A DNA stretch of 64,000 nt, taken from Kutzneria buriramensis. Lineage in GTDB: Bacteria; Actinomycetota; Actinomycetes; Mycobacteriales; Pseudonocardiaceae. This document shows positions 1-10,500 of the stretch, piece by piece. The translations under genes and the position numbers were made by a program. Below the pieces are notes generated by a model. That model saw only the letters and a program-made list of their open reading frames with translations, had not been told where the DNA came from and did not search any database. Numbering within the stretch: position 1 is the first letter of the stretch; every line of letters starts with the position of its first letter. The stretch lies in NCBI RefSeq assembly GCF_003387475.1, contig NZ_QUNO01000002.1, positions 434,001-498,000 of the forward strand. The letters are read 5' to 3'.

Positions 1-1583
1 ACCCGCAGGTCGCCGCGGTGCAGCACGATCACGCGCCGCTGCTCGTCGATGTCGACCGACAGCCGGTGCAGTCGGGGATCGGACAGCTCGGGCCGGCTCC
101 GCCGCAGGGCGATGAGCGCCTTGTACGTGGCCAGCACCTCGGCGTGCCCGCCCTCGCCGACCTCCGCCCACCGCAGCTTGGACCGGTCGAACGTGGCCGG
201 ATCCATCGGGTCCGGCACGTCCTGCGCGGCCCAGCCGTGGTCGGCGAACTCCTTGCGACGGCCGGTCCGCACGGCGTCGGCCAGCCGCGGGTCCGGGAAC
301 GAGGCGAAGAACTGCCACGGCGTCGACGCCGCCCACTCCTCGCCCATGAAGATCATCGGCGTGTACGGGGAACACAGCACGATCGCCGCGCCGCAGGCCA
401 GCAGCCCCGGCGACACCGTCGCGGACAGCCGGTCGCCGGTGGCGCGATTGCCGATCTGGTCGTGGTTCTGGAGGTACGCCAGGAACCGGTGCCCCTGGGC
501 GGTCAGGGTGTCCACCGGGCGTCCGTGGTGCCGCTGCCGGAACGACGACCACGTGCCGGCGTGGAAGAAGACCCCGGTCAAGGTGGCCGCAAGCGCTTGC
601 AACGAGCCGAAGTCCGCGTAGTAGCCCTGGCGTTCGCCGGACAGCGTGGTGTGCAGGCAGTGGTGCAGGTCGTCGCTCCACTGCGCCTGCAACCCGTAGC
701 CGCCGGCCTCGCGCGGCGTGACCAGCTTGGGGTCGTTGAGATCCGACTCGGCGATCAACGTCAGCGGCCGCCGCAGGTGTGCCGACAGAGCGTCCACTTC
801 GGACGACAGCTCCTCCAGCAGGTGCGTGGCCCGCCGGTCGGACAGCGCGTGCACGGCGTCCAGCCGCAGCCCGTCGATGTGGAAGTCCCGCAGCCAGCTC
901 AGCGCGTTGTCGATGACGTACCGCCGCACCTCGTCGGACTGCGGGCCGTCGAGGTTGAGGGTGGGGCCCCAGATGGTCTGGCCCGCGAAGTACGGTCCGA
1001 ACTTGTCCAGGTATGCCCCGGACGGCCCGAGGTGGTTGTAGACCACGTCCAGCAGCACGGCCAGGCCGCGGGCGTGGCAGGCGTCCACGAAGCGCTTGAA
1101 CCCGTCCGGTCCGCCGTAGGAAGCCTGCGTCGCGTACCACAGGACGCCGTCGTAGCCCCAGCCGTGCGGGCCGTCGAAGGCGTTGACCGGCAACACCTCC
1201 ACGAAGTCGACGCCGAGGTCGACCAGGTGGTCCAGCCGGCCGATGGCGGCGTCGAAGGTGCCCTCGGGCGTGAACGTGCCGACGTGCAGCTCGTACACGA
1301 CGCCGCCGGGCAGTTGGCGGCCGGTCCAGCCGGAATCCGTCCACTGGAAGGAAGACTGGTCGTACAAACACGACCGGGCGTGCACGCCGTCGGGCTGCCA
1401 GCGGGACCGGGGATCCGGCAGCTCGTCGGGTTCCTCGTCCAGCTGGAAGGCGTAGTCCGGGGCGGCGTCGGCCACGGAGACCCGCCACCAGCCGTCCTCG
1501 GCCGGCGCCATGTCGTGCACGGAAGGTCCATTGTGGACCCGAACGCGGGAGCGGTTCGGGGCCCACACGGAGAATTCGGTCAC
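1..1583 (-). CDS. treZ: Malto-oligosyltrehalose trehalohydrolase (C-terminus outside window)
   Basis: Releases free trehalose from maltooligosyl-trehalose, the last step of the TreY-TreZ route in the cytoplasm. About 527 residues are visible. The family is usually near 575-580, so roughly 50 C-terminal residues lie beyond position 1. GH13 motifs are present: LLDVVYNH, GLRLDAVHAL with the nucleophile near Asp242, AESDLND with the acid/base near Glu279, and NHDQIGN near Asp375. The start is GTG at 1583. It overlaps the treY TGA in a GTGA junction, so the two genes are translationally coupled. Identity is confident; only the extent is uncertain. Confidence 0.95.
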   Translation of the reverse strand, partial: MTEFSVWAPNRSRVRVHNGPSVHDMAPAEDGWWRVSVADAAPDYAFQLDEEPDELPDPRSRWQPDGVHARSCLYDQSSFQWTDSGWTGRQLPGGVVYELHVGTFTPEGTFDAAIGRLDHLVDLGVDFVEVLPVNAFDGPHGWGYDGVLWYATQASYGGPDGFKRFVDACHARGLAVLLDVVYNHLGPSGAYLDKFGPYFAGQTIWGPTLNLDGPQSDEVRRYVIDNALSWLRDFHIDGLRLDAVHALSDRRATHLLEELSSEVDALSAHLRRPLTLIAESDLNDPKLVTPREAGGYGLQAQWSDDLHHCLHTTLSGERQGYYADFGSLQALAATLTGVFFHAGTWSSFRQRHHGRPVDTLTAQGHRFLAYLQNHDQIGNRATGDRLSATVSPGLLACGAAIVLCSPYTPMIFMGEEWAASTPWQFFASFPDPRLADAVRTGRRKEFADHGWAAQDVPDPMDPATFDRSKLRWAEVGEGGHAEVLATYKALIALRRSRPELSDPRLHRLSVDIDEQRRVIVLHRGDLR

Positions 1584-3775
1584 GAACGCACCGCCAAGGC
1601 AACCGGGTACTGGGACAGCAGGTCGGACAGCAGCGGCGCGTCGGAGGACACCGGCCGCCCGGTGATCACGTCGGTCCACTCGCCGGCCGGCAGCGGCAGC
1701 ACGGTGTCCCGCCAGCCGCCGGCGGCGTCGAGCCCGATCGGCAGCCGCGTGCACACCGCGACCAGGTTCTCGCCGCGCGCGAACGCCAGCGCGTGCGCGG
1801 CCGCCGGGCCCTGCGCGGGCACCGGGCGGTAGCCGGTGAACAGCTCCGGACGGTCCCGCCGCAGCCGTAGCACACGGGTCGTGACCAGCAGTTTCGCCGC
1901 GCCGGTGGCGTCGATCTCGGGCAGCCAGCCGTCGTCGATCCGCGCCAGCAGCGCCTTGCGCAGCTCGAAGTCCACCGGCCGCCGGTTGTCCGGGTCGACC
2001 AGCGAGAAGTCCCACAGCTCGGTGCCCTGGTACACGTCCGGCACGCCCGGACCGGCCAGCTGCACCAGCTTCTGCCCCAGCGAGTTCGACCAGCCGGCCG
2101 GGGTGATGCGGGCGACGAACGCGGCGACCTCGGCCATCAGGGTCGCATCGCCCAGAACGTCCTCCGGCCAGGCCTCGATCGCCTTGTCCACCTCGGGATT
2201 CGCGTCCACCCAGGAGGTGACCAGCTTGGCCTCCTTGGCCGCCTTGGCCAGGTAGTCGCGCAGCCGGTCGCCGCTGATCGGGAACGCGCCGACCAGCGTC
2301 TGCCAGGCCAGGCGCGTCAGCGACCGCTCGGGCAGCGGCTTCCGCTCGGTCCACCGGCCGAACGGGGTCTCGAAGTCCACCTCGGACAGCGCCGCCAGCC
2401 GGGCCCGCACGTCCTCGGACCGCTTGGTGTCGTGCGTGGACAGGGCCGTCATCGTCGTCGGCGATCCGGCCTCGCGGGCCTGCATGGCGGCGTGGAACTC
2501 GGCCGGCGACACGCCGAACCGGGACGGATCGCCGCCGACCTCGTTCAGCGCGACGAAGCGGTTGTAGCGGTAGAAGGCGGTGTCCTCGACGCCCTTGGCC
2601 ATCACCATGCCGGACGTCTGCTGCACGCGCGTCGCCAACTCGCCGTGCGGATCGGCCAGCATCAGCTTCGCGATCTCCACGGCCTGCGGGTTCGCCGCCG
2701 CAGCGTGCTCCAACGCCTCCCGGCCCTCCGGCAGATAACTGCGATAGACCGGGAACATGGACAGCAGCTCGATGACGGCTTCCTCGTCGTCGAAGGGCAG
2801 CAGGGCGTTGATGCGCCGCACCTCCGCGCGGAGCATGGTCCGCGCCGCCGCCACCTTGCAACGGTTCTCCAGGTACTGCAACGATCCCGCGTTCGGCGGC
2901 TCGCCGGCCGGGTCGATGAACAGGCCGCACACCTCGCGCAGCCCGTCGTAGCCGGTGGTGCCGGCGACCGGCCAGGACACCGGCAGCGACTCGCCGACGC
3001 CGAGGATCTTCTCCACCACGATCCACGCCTCCGGCGCGGCGTCGCGCAGCCGGCGCAGGTAGCCGCCGGGATCGGACAGCCCGTCCGGGTGGTCGATCCG
3101 CAGCCCGTCCACGCCCCAGCTGAGCACCTCGCGGTGCGTCGCCTCGAACACGTCCGGATCCTCGACGCGCACCGCCGCCAGCGTCGTGATGTCGAAGAAC
3201 CGCCGGTAGTTCAGGTCGGTGTTGGCCGTTCGCCAGTGCACCAGCCGGTAGTGCTGACGCTCGTGCACCTCCTGCGGCGTGCCGCCCTCCGTGCCCGGTG
3301 CGAGCGGGAACATGTGCTCGTAGTACACGAGATCGCCGTGCTCGACCCGCAGGTCGTCCAGGCCGTCGTCGCCCAGCACCGGCACCAGCAGCGGGCCGCG
3401 CGACCAGTCGATGTCGAACTTGGCCGCGTGCACCGACTCCCGCCCGTACCGCAGCACGTCCCACCACCACGGATTCGCCTGCGGCACCGCGATTCCGACG
3501 TGGTTCGGGACGATGTCGACGACAAGTCCCATGCCCAGCTCGGCCAGCCGCCGCTGCAGCAACTGCCGTGCCAGCGCACCGCCGAGACCGGCCGACACGG
3601 AAGTCGGGTCGGTGACGTCGTAGCCGTGCGTGGAGCCCGGCGTGGCCTGGAGCAGCGGCGACGCGTAGAGCGCGCCGACGCCGAGCCGTTGCAGGTACGG
3701 CGCCACGGAATCCTTGGCCTGCGTGAAACCCATGCCCGGACCGAACTGGATGCGGTACGTGGACGAGGGGATCAT
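1580..3775 (-). CDS. treY: Malto-oligosyltrehalose synthase
   Basis: Converts the reducing-end glucose of a maltodextrin into a trehalose unit by intramolecular transglycosylation. The 731-residue length fits the family. It opens with [13 protein letters not shown], typical of TreY. GH13 motifs follow: [20 protein letters not shown] (nucleophile Asp228), VVEKILG (acid Glu255) and [14 protein letters not shown] (Asp449). The ATG at 3775 overlaps the glgX TGA (ATGA), and its own TGA overlaps the treZ start. The three genes form one tightly coupled operon that takes glycogen to trehalose. Confidence 0.96.
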   Translation of the reverse strand: MIPSSTYRIQFGPGMGFTQAKDSVAPYLQRLGVGALYASPLLQATPGSTHGYDVTDPTSVSAGLGGALARQLLQRRLAELGMGLVVDIVPNHVGIAVPQANPWWWDVLRYGRESVHAAKFDIDWSRGPLLVPVLGDDGLDDLRVEHGDLVYYEHMFPLAPGTEGGTPQEVHERQHYRLVHWRTANTDLNYRRFFDITTLAAVRVEDPDVFEATHREVLSWGVDGLRIDHPDGLSDPGGYLRRLRDAAPEAWIVVEKILGVGESLPVSWPVAGTTGYDGLREVCGLFIDPAGEPPNAGSLQYLENRCKVAAARTMLRAEVRRINALLPFDDEEAVIELLSMFPVYRSYLPEGREALEHAAAANPQAVEIAKLMLADPHGELATRVQQTSGMVMAKGVEDTAFYRYNRFVALNEVGGDPSRFGVSPAEFHAAMQAREAGSPTTMTALSTHDTKRSEDVRARLAALSEVDFETPFGRWTERKPLPERSLTRLAWQTLVGAFPISGDRLRDYLAKAAKEAKLVTSWVDANPEVDKAIEAWPEDVLGDATLMAEVAAFVARITPAGWSNSLGQKLVQLAGPGVPDVYQGTELWDFSLVDPDNRRPVDFELRKALLARIDDGWLPEIDATGAAKLLVTTRVLRLRRDRPELFTGYRPVPAQGPAAAHALAFARGENLVAVCTRLPIGLDAAGGWRDTVLPLPAGEWTDVITGRPVSSDAPLLSDLLSQYPVALAVRS

Positions 3776-5886
3776 TCGGCGCTCCGCTGGAGGACGACCA
3801 GCGACCGGGCCGGCACCGGCAGCGTGGAGCCGCCGGCCAGGTGCCGGTCGGGCGGCTCCACCGACTCGGTGGACGTGTCCAGCACGACCTCCCAGTTGCT
3901 GCCGTACTCGCCGTCGGGTATCCGGAAGTCCACGACCTCGTGCCAGGCGTTGAAGCACAGCAGGAACGAGTCGTCGGTGACCCACTCGCCGCGCCGGTCC
4001 AGCTCGTCCATGGCGTCGCCGTTGAGGAAGACCCCGACGGCCCGGCCGAACTGGGTGTCCCAGTCGGCCTCGGTCATCTCCGCGCCGTCCGGGTTGAACC
4101 ACGCGATGTCGCGCCGGTCGTCGCCCTTGCGCAGCGGCCGGCCCTGGAAGAACTTGCGCCGCCGGAACACCGGGTGCTCCGCGCGCAGCGCCGCCATCCG
4201 CCCCGTGAACGCCACCAGCTCGGAGTTCTCCTTGGCCAGCGACCAGTCGATCCAGGACGTCTCGTTGTCCTGGCAGTACACGTTGTTGTTGCCGTGCTGG
4301 GTGCGGCCGAGCTCGTCGCCGTGCAGCAGCATCGGCACGCCCTGCGACAGGAACAGGGTGGCGATGAAGTTGCGCCGCTGCTGGGCGCGCAGCGCGAGGA
4401 TCTGCGCGTCGTCGGTCGGGCCCTCGACGCCGCAGTTCCAGGAGCGGTTGTCGTTGGCCCCGTCGTTGCCGCCCTCGCCGTTGGCCTCGTTGTGCTTGTC
4501 GTTGTACGACACCAGGTCGCCCAGGGTGAAGCCGTCGTGCGCGGTGACGAAGTTGATCGACGCGAACGGCCGGCGGCCGTCGTCCTGGTAGAGGTCCGAC
4601 GAACCCGTGATGCGGGAGGCGAATTCGCCCAGCGTGCCGGCCTCGCCGCGCCAGAAGTCCCGCACCGTGTCGCGGTACTTGCCGTTCCACTCCGTCCACA
4701 ATGGAGGGAAGTTGCCGACCTGGTAGCCGCCGGGGCCGACGTCCCAGGGCTCGGCGATCAGCTTCACCTGGCTGACCACCGGGTCCTGCTGCACGATGTC
4801 GAAGAACGCCGACAGCCGGTCCACGTCGTAGAACTCGCGGGCCAGGGTGGCCGCCAGGTCGAACCGGAAACCGTCGACGTGCATCTCGGTCACCCAGTAC
4901 CGCAGCGAGTCCATGATCAGCTGGAGCGTGTGCGGGTTGCGGGCGTTGAGCGAGTTCCCGGTGCCGGTGTAGTCCATGTAGTACTGCTGGTCGTCGTCGA
5001 CCAGCCGGTAGTACGCGCCGTTGTCGATGCCGCGCATGGACAGCGTCGGGCCCATGTGGTTGCCCTCGGCCGTGTGGTTGTAGACCACGTCGAGGATCAC
5101 CTCGATGCCGGCGTCGTGCAGCGACCGCACCATCGCCTTGAACTCCTGCACCTGGTTGCCCAGAGCGCCCTGGGAAGCGTACCGGTTGTGCGGCGCCAGG
5201 AAGGCGATCGTGTTGTAGCCCCAGTAGTTGGTCAGGCCGAGCTCGGTCAGGTGGTGGTCGTCGATGAACTGGTGCACCGGCATCAGCTCCACCGCCGTCA
5301 CGCCCAGCCGGGTGAAGTGCTCGATCATCACCGGATGGGCCAGGCCGGAGTAGGTGCCGCGCAGGTCCTCCGGGATGAACGGGTGGTTGATCGTGGTGCC
5401 GCGGACGTGCGCCTCGTAGATCACCGTCTCGTGGTACGGCGTGCGCGGCCGGCGGTCCTCCGCCCAGTCGAAGAACGGGTTGATCACCACCGATTTCGGC
5501 AGGTGCGGCGCCGAGTCGGCGTCGTTGCGCTCGTCCGGACTGTCGAACCGGTAGCCGAACAGCGACTCGTCCCAGTCCACCGCGCCGTCCACGGCCTTCG
5601 CGTACGGGTCGATCAGCAGCTTGTTCGGGTTGCAGCGCAGGCCGTTCGCCGGATCGTACGGGCCGTGCACCCGGTAGCCGTAGCGCTGGCCGGGGCCGAT
5701 GCCGGGCAGGTAGCCGTGGTGGACGAAGCCGTCCACCTCCGGCAGCCGCACCACTGTCTCCGTGCCGTCGGCGTCGAACAGGCACAGGTCGATGTACTCG
5801 GCAACCTCCGAGAACAGCGCGAAGTTCGTGCCGGCGCCGTCGTAGGACGCGCCGAGCGGGTAGGAGGTCCCCGGCCACGGACGCAT
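3772..5886 (-). CDS. glgX: Glycogen debranching enzyme GlgX/TreX
   Basis: An isoamylase-type GH13 enzyme that removes alpha-1,6 branches from glycogen, giving linear maltodextrins for TreY. The 704-residue protein has the N-terminal CBM48-like region and the four catalytic blocks: [11 protein letters not shown] (Asp266), GFRFDLA (nucleophile Asp343), IAEPWD (acid Glu379) and FVTAHDG (Asp451). I chose ATG 5886 because GGAAGGAG lies 6-8 bases upstream. An in-frame start 11 codons earlier has no such site. It is first in the glgX-treY-treZ operon, so TreX is an equally valid name in this context. Confidence 0.95.
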   Translation of the reverse strand: MRPWPGTSYPLGASYDGAGTNFALFSEVAEYIDLCLFDADGTETVVRLPEVDGFVHHGYLPGIGPGQRYGYRVHGPYDPANGLRCNPNKLLIDPYAKAVDGAVDWDESLFGYRFDSPDERNDADSAPHLPKSVVINPFFDWAEDRRPRTPYHETVIYEAHVRGTTINHPFIPEDLRGTYSGLAHPVMIEHFTRLGVTAVELMPVHQFIDDHHLTELGLTNYWGYNTIAFLAPHNRYASQGALGNQVQEFKAMVRSLHDAGIEVILDVVYNHTAEGNHMGPTLSMRGIDNGAYYRLVDDDQQYYMDYTGTGNSLNARNPHTLQLIMDSLRYWVTEMHVDGFRFDLAATLAREFYDVDRLSAFFDIVQQDPVVSQVKLIAEPWDVGPGGYQVGNFPPLWTEWNGKYRDTVRDFWRGEAGTLGEFASRITGSSDLYQDDGRRPFASINFVTAHDGFTLGDLVSYNDKHNEANGEGGNDGANDNRSWNCGVEGPTDDAQILALRAQQRRNFIATLFLSQGVPMLLHGDELGRTQHGNNNVYCQDNETSWIDWSLAKENSELVAFTGRMAALRAEHPVFRRRKFFQGRPLRKGDDRRDIAWFNPDGAEMTEADWDTQFGRAVGVFLNGDAMDELDRRGEWVTDDSFLLCFNAWHEVVDFRIPDGEYGSNWEVVLDTSTESVEPPDRHLAGGSTLPVPARSLVVLQRSAE

Positions 5887-6018
5887 TGCCACTCCTTCCA
5901 GCGAGTGCCGAACGATCAAACCAGCCGGTGGCCCGATGAGCTACTGAACCACGAAAGCAACCCTACGGCGCGAGCCGCCGACCTGCCGGGCCCGTGTGCA
6001 TGATCACCGCTCGCGGGG

Positions 6019-6699
6019 TCACACCAGGCGGACGACGGCCGAGGCGACGGTGCCCAGCACGTAGACGATGGTTGAGTACGTGATGAACGGGTGTTCACGC
6101 CAGCGGCGGCGCACCGACACGAACAGCCCGATCGACACCAGCGCGGCGACGAGGCTGTAGACGAGCCCGACCAGCACGAGGTCGAAGCCGGCGTAGGCGA
6201 GCACCGTCAGCGAGTAGATGACGGCGTTGACCACGAGAATCGCCAGCGCGCCGCCGCCGAAGGCCTCCCGCGGCCGGCTCCGCTCGACGAGCAGCAGCGT
6301 CACGGTCATGATCAGCGCGCCGACGAAGAAGCCGATGTTGCCGGCGTAGTAGGTGTTGAAGAACAGGCCGTCGCACAGGTTGTGCGGACCGACCGGGCAG
6401 TAGGTGTAGTACGCGAACGAGGCCTGCTCGTGCACGCCGTTGCCGGTGGCGTAGAAGTACGCGCCGATCACGAAGGCCACGAACGCCCACAGCTTGGGGG
6501 CGCCGCCGGACAGCTCCCAGAGCTGCAACGCCGGGATGATCACCGTGAGCAGGATGAGCACGCTCATCTGCACGACCTCGTGCAGCCGCAGGAAGTCGTG
6601 CGGCGGCAGCAGCACCGACACGGTGGGCGAGAACCGCTCGATCGTGACGAGCACGACGGCGAGCGAGGTGGCGGTGAAGAGCCAGTTCAGTCTGTTCAC
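6019..6699 (-). CDS. Polytopic membrane protein of unknown function
   Basis: I do not recognise a family. The 226-residue product has about six or seven hydrophobic segments, roughly residues 5-22, 45-62, 68-86, 118-136, 148-168, 170-190 and 205-222. It has a short charged stretch RRRWREH near residue 197. The loop between segments 3 and 4 carries two cysteines (YCPVGPHNLC), which could form a disulfide. The GTG start at 6699 overlaps the stop of the upstream pyruvyl transferase-like gene (GTGA), so the two are co-translated and probably work together, perhaps on a cell-surface glycan. That role is inferred from context only. Confidence 0.7.
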   Translation of the reverse strand: MNRLNWLFTATSLAVVLVTIERFSPTVSVLLPPHDFLRLHEVVQMSVLILLTVIIPALQLWELSGGAPKLWAFVAFVIGAYFYATGNGVHEQASFAYYTYCPVGPHNLCDGLFFNTYYAGNIGFFVGALIMTVTLLLVERSRPREAFGGGALAILVVNAVIYSLTVLAYAGFDLVLVGLVYSLVAALVSIGLFVSVRRRWREHPFITYSTIVYVLGTVASAVVRLV

Positions 6700-7475
6700 G
6701 GGGTGCTGTCCAACAGTTCGAGGGCCAGCGCGCCGGCCGCGTCCGGGTCGTCGGCGGTCCGCACCAGCGAGCTCTCGGTGACGGCGCCGACAAGATCACC
6801 GAGCACGATATGCGGTATGCCGGCCAGCAGCGCGAGCAAATGCCCGTACGGGTCGTCGGTGACGACCACGCGACCCGCCCCGAGCACCGTCAGCGCGTGC
6901 CGGACGTGGCCCTTGGCCAGCGGCACGAAGGTGGCGGACAGGCCGCGCCAGGTGCGGCGGGCGAAGTCGGGGTCGCGGACGGCCCGGCCGCGCAGCTCCC
7001 AGTTGGCCTTGGCGGCGACGCGCTGCCGGGGCGTGTAGTCGGGCTCGGGTGAGCCCCACTCGACGACCCGGTTGCTGACGCCGTCGACGGTGCCGGGGGC
7101 CGCGCACAGCCACAGCACGTCCACCTCGACCTGCCCGAGCCGCGGCAGCGCGCCCAGGGCGAGGCTGAGGTCGGGAGCCTTCAGGTCGGCCAGCCGCACG
7201 GCCGGCAGGTCGACGTCCATACCCCCCGCGACCAGCAGCGGGCCGTCGACGGCGTCCGCGCAGAGGGTGTCGGCGAGGCACTGGTACGCCACGCGCACGC
7301 CGAGGCGGCGCAGCGCGATCCGGGTGCCCAGCCAGCCCGCGGCGTCGCCGGGCGAGTCGGTGTCGGCGAAGTGCACGAGGGAGACCCGGCGGGCCTCCCC
7401 GATGGCGGCGCGCAGGCCGTCGTCGATGGCCGTGTTCAGCGAGCGGAGCAGCGTGCTGTCGGGATGCGGCACCAT
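6696..7475 (-). CDS. Polysaccharide pyruvyl transferase-like protein
   Basis: About 259 residues. The C-terminal VVTDDPYGHLLALLAGIPHIVLGD resembles the pyruvyl-transferase block that usually reads TDRLHGHILSLLLGIPHV. The family ketalises pyruvate onto surface polysaccharides. Here the usual RLHGH is DPYGH: the Arg-Leu pair is lost and one His kept, so activity is uncertain. The mid-region WGSPEPDYTPRQRVAAKANWELRGRAV is not a motif I know. ATG 7475 is the most natural start, but no clear ribosome site is seen, and an in-frame GTG at 7526 is an alternative. It is coupled to the downstream membrane protein and diverges from hrpA. Confidence 0.55.
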   Translation of the reverse strand: MVPHPDSTLLRSLNTAIDDGLRAAIGEARRVSLVHFADTDSPGDAAGWLGTRIALRRLGVRVAYQCLADTLCADAVDGPLLVAGGMDVDLPAVRLADLKAPDLSLALGALPRLGQVEVDVLWLCAAPGTVDGVSNRVVEWGSPEPDYTPRQRVAAKANWELRGRAVRDPDFARRTWRGLSATFVPLAKGHVRHALTVLGAGRVVVTDDPYGHLLALLAGIPHIVLGDLVGAVTESSLVRTADDPDAAGALALELLDSTP

Positions 7476-7566
7476 CAGATCATGGCAGGCCCGCCGGTCA
7501 CCTAGACTGGGAGGGGAGAAAACCACGCGCGTGTCCGAACCGCGGGTGGCTACGCTGTGAAGTCAA

Positions 7567-10500
7567 ATGGGATCGCTACCGGTGACTGCTGCCCACATCG
7601 AACTGCCCCAGCTGATGCTGCGCGACGAGCATCGGCTGCGTCGGCGTGTCGACGGGGCCCGCAAGATCCGCGACGAGGCGAAACGCAACGCCGCGCTGGC
7701 CCAGATCGACCACGAGGTGCTCGCCGCGCAGGCCAGGCTGGCCGCCCGGGTGGCCGCGGTGCCGCGGATCGACTACCCGGAGGAGCTGCCGGTCAGCCAG
7801 CGCCGCCAGGACATCCTGGACGTGATCCGGGACAACCAGGTGGTCATCGTGGCCGGCGAGACCGGTTCCGGCAAGACGACCCAGCTGCCCAAGATCTGCC
7901 TGGAGCTGGGCCGGGGCCTACGCGGTGTGATCGGCCACACCCAGCCGCGCCGGATCGCGGCCCGCACGGTGGCCGAGCGGGTGGCCGAGGAGCTGCACAC
8001 GGAGCTGGGCAAGGTCGTCGGCTACAAGGTCCGGTTCACCGACCAGGTCGGCGACGACACGCTGGTCAAGCTGATGACCGACGGCATCCTGCTGGCCGAG
8101 ATCCAGAGCGACCGGCTGCTGTCCCGGTACGACACGCTGATCATCGACGAGGCGCACGAGCGCAGCCTGAACATCGACTTCATCCTCGGCTACGTCAAGC
8201 AGCTGCTGCCGCGCCGCCCCGACCTGAAGGTGATCATCACCTCGGCCACCATCGACCCGGAGCGGTTCTCCCGGCACTTCGGCGACGCGCCGATCGTCGA
8301 GGTGTCCGGCCGGACGTACCCGGTGGAGACCCGCTACCGCCCGGTCATCGACCCCGAGGACCCGGACGCCGACCCGGACCGCGACCAGGTGCAGGCGATC
8401 GTCGACGCGGTGGACGAGCTCCAGGCCGAGGGCCCCGGCGACATCCTGGTGTTCCTGTCCGGGGAGCGGGAGATCCGCGACACCGCCGACGCACTGTCCA
8501 AACAGGACCTCCGCAACACGGAGATCCTGCCGCTGTACGCCCGGCTCTCCGTCGGCGAGCAGCACCGGGTGTTCCAGCGCCACACCGGCCGCCGCGTCGT
8601 GCTGGCCACCAACGTCGCCGAGACCTCGCTGACGGTCCCCGGCATCAAGTACGTGATCGACCCGGGCAACGCCCGCATCTCCCGCTACAGCCACCGCCTC
8701 AAGGTGCAGCGGCTGCCCATCGAACCCATCTCGCAGGCCTCGGCGAACCAGCGCAAGGGCCGCTGCGGCCGCGTGTCGGAGGGCATCTGCATCCGCCTCT
8801 ACTCGGAGGAGGACTTCGAGAGCCGGCCGGAGTTCACCGACGCCGAGATCCTGCGTACGAATCTCGCCTCCGTCATCCTCCAGATGATCGCGGCCGGCCT
8901 CGGCGACATCGCCGCCTTCCCGTTCATCGACCCGCCCGACCGCCGCAACATCAACGACGGCATCGGCCTGCTCCAGGAGCTCGGCGCGCTGGAGAACGGC
9001 AAGCTGACGGGCATCGGCCGCCGCCTCTCGCAGCTCCCGGTCGACCCCCGGCTGGCCCGCATGGTCGTCGCCGCCGAGGAGAACGGCTGCGTGCGCGAGG
9101 TCATGGTGATCGCCGCCGCACTGTCCATTCAGGACCCGCGCGAACGGCCCACCGAGCAACAGGAGCAGGCGCAGCAGCAGCACGCCCGGTTCCGCGACCC
9201 CGACAGCGACTTCATCAGCTTCCTCAACCTCTGGAACTACCTGCGGGAGCAGCAGAAGGAGCTGTCCTCCAACCAGTTCCGCAAGATGTGCCGGGCCGAG
9301 TTCCTGAACTACCTGCGGGTCCGCGAGTGGCAGGACATCTATTCGCAGCTGCGCCAGGTGGTCAAGGGCCAGGGCGTGTCCGTCAACGGCGGCGAGATCG
9401 ACACCAAGGGCATCCACCTGTCGCTGCTCGCCGGCCTGCTCTCGCACCTGGGCATGAAGGACGTCATCACGAAGGGCGTGCCCACGAAGGGGTCGATCCG
9501 CAAGGGGCCCACCGAGTACCTGGGCGCGCGCGGCGCGAAGTTCGCGATCTTCCCGGGCTCGGCGCTGTCCCGGCAGCAGCCGCAATGGGTGATGGCCGCC
9601 GAGCTCGTCGAGACGTCGAGGCTGTGGGCCCGCACCGTGGCCAAGATCGAGCCGGAGTGGGCCGAGAAGCTCGGCGCGCACCTGGTCAAGCGCAGTTACA
9701 GCGAGCCGCACTGGGAGGCCCGGCAGGGCGCGGTGATCGCCACCGAGAAGGTCACCCTGTACGGCCTGCCGATCGTCGCCGCGCGCCGGATCAACTACGG
9801 CCGGATCGACCCGGAGGTGAGCCGCGAGCTGTTCATCCGGCACGCGCTCGTGGACGGCGAATGGCGCACCAGCCACCAGTTCTTCCACCACAACCGCAAG
9901 CTGCTCGACGACGTCGAGAAGCTCGAGGACCGGGTCCGCCGCCGCGACATCAAGGTCGACGACGAGACGCTGTTCGACTTCTACGACAAGCGGGTCGGCG
10001 CCGAGGTGGTGTCGGTGCGGCACTTCGACACGTGGTGGCGCAAGACCCGCCGCGAGCAGCCCGACCTGCTCACCTTCGACCCGGAGATGCTGGTCAACGA
10101 CAGCGCCGGCGGCATCACCGAGGCCGACTACCCGGACCACTGGACGCAGGGCGGCGTGCAGCTGCCGCTGACCTACCGGTTCGAGCCGGGCCGCCGCGAT
10201 GACGGCGTGACCGTGCGGGTGCCGCTGCCGGTGCTCGGGCAGGTCGACGGGGACGGCCTGGCCTGGCAGATCCCCGGCCTGCGGCTGGAGCTGGTCACCT
10301 CGCTGATCAAGTCGCTGCCCAAGCAGCTGCGCAAGAACTTCGTGCCGGTGCCGACCTTCGCCAAGGCCGTGGTGGACCGGATCGGCGCGGACGACCAGCA
10401 CGTGCTGGAGGCCGTCGAGCGGGAGCTGCGCACCCTGTCCGGGGTGGCGATCCCGCGCGAGGCCTGGCAGCTGGACCAGGTGCCCGAGCACCTCAAGACC

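Noticed and set aside
3841-6003. Long plus-strand frame opposite glgX
   Set aside because: Composition is a mirror of glgX codons; no motifs.
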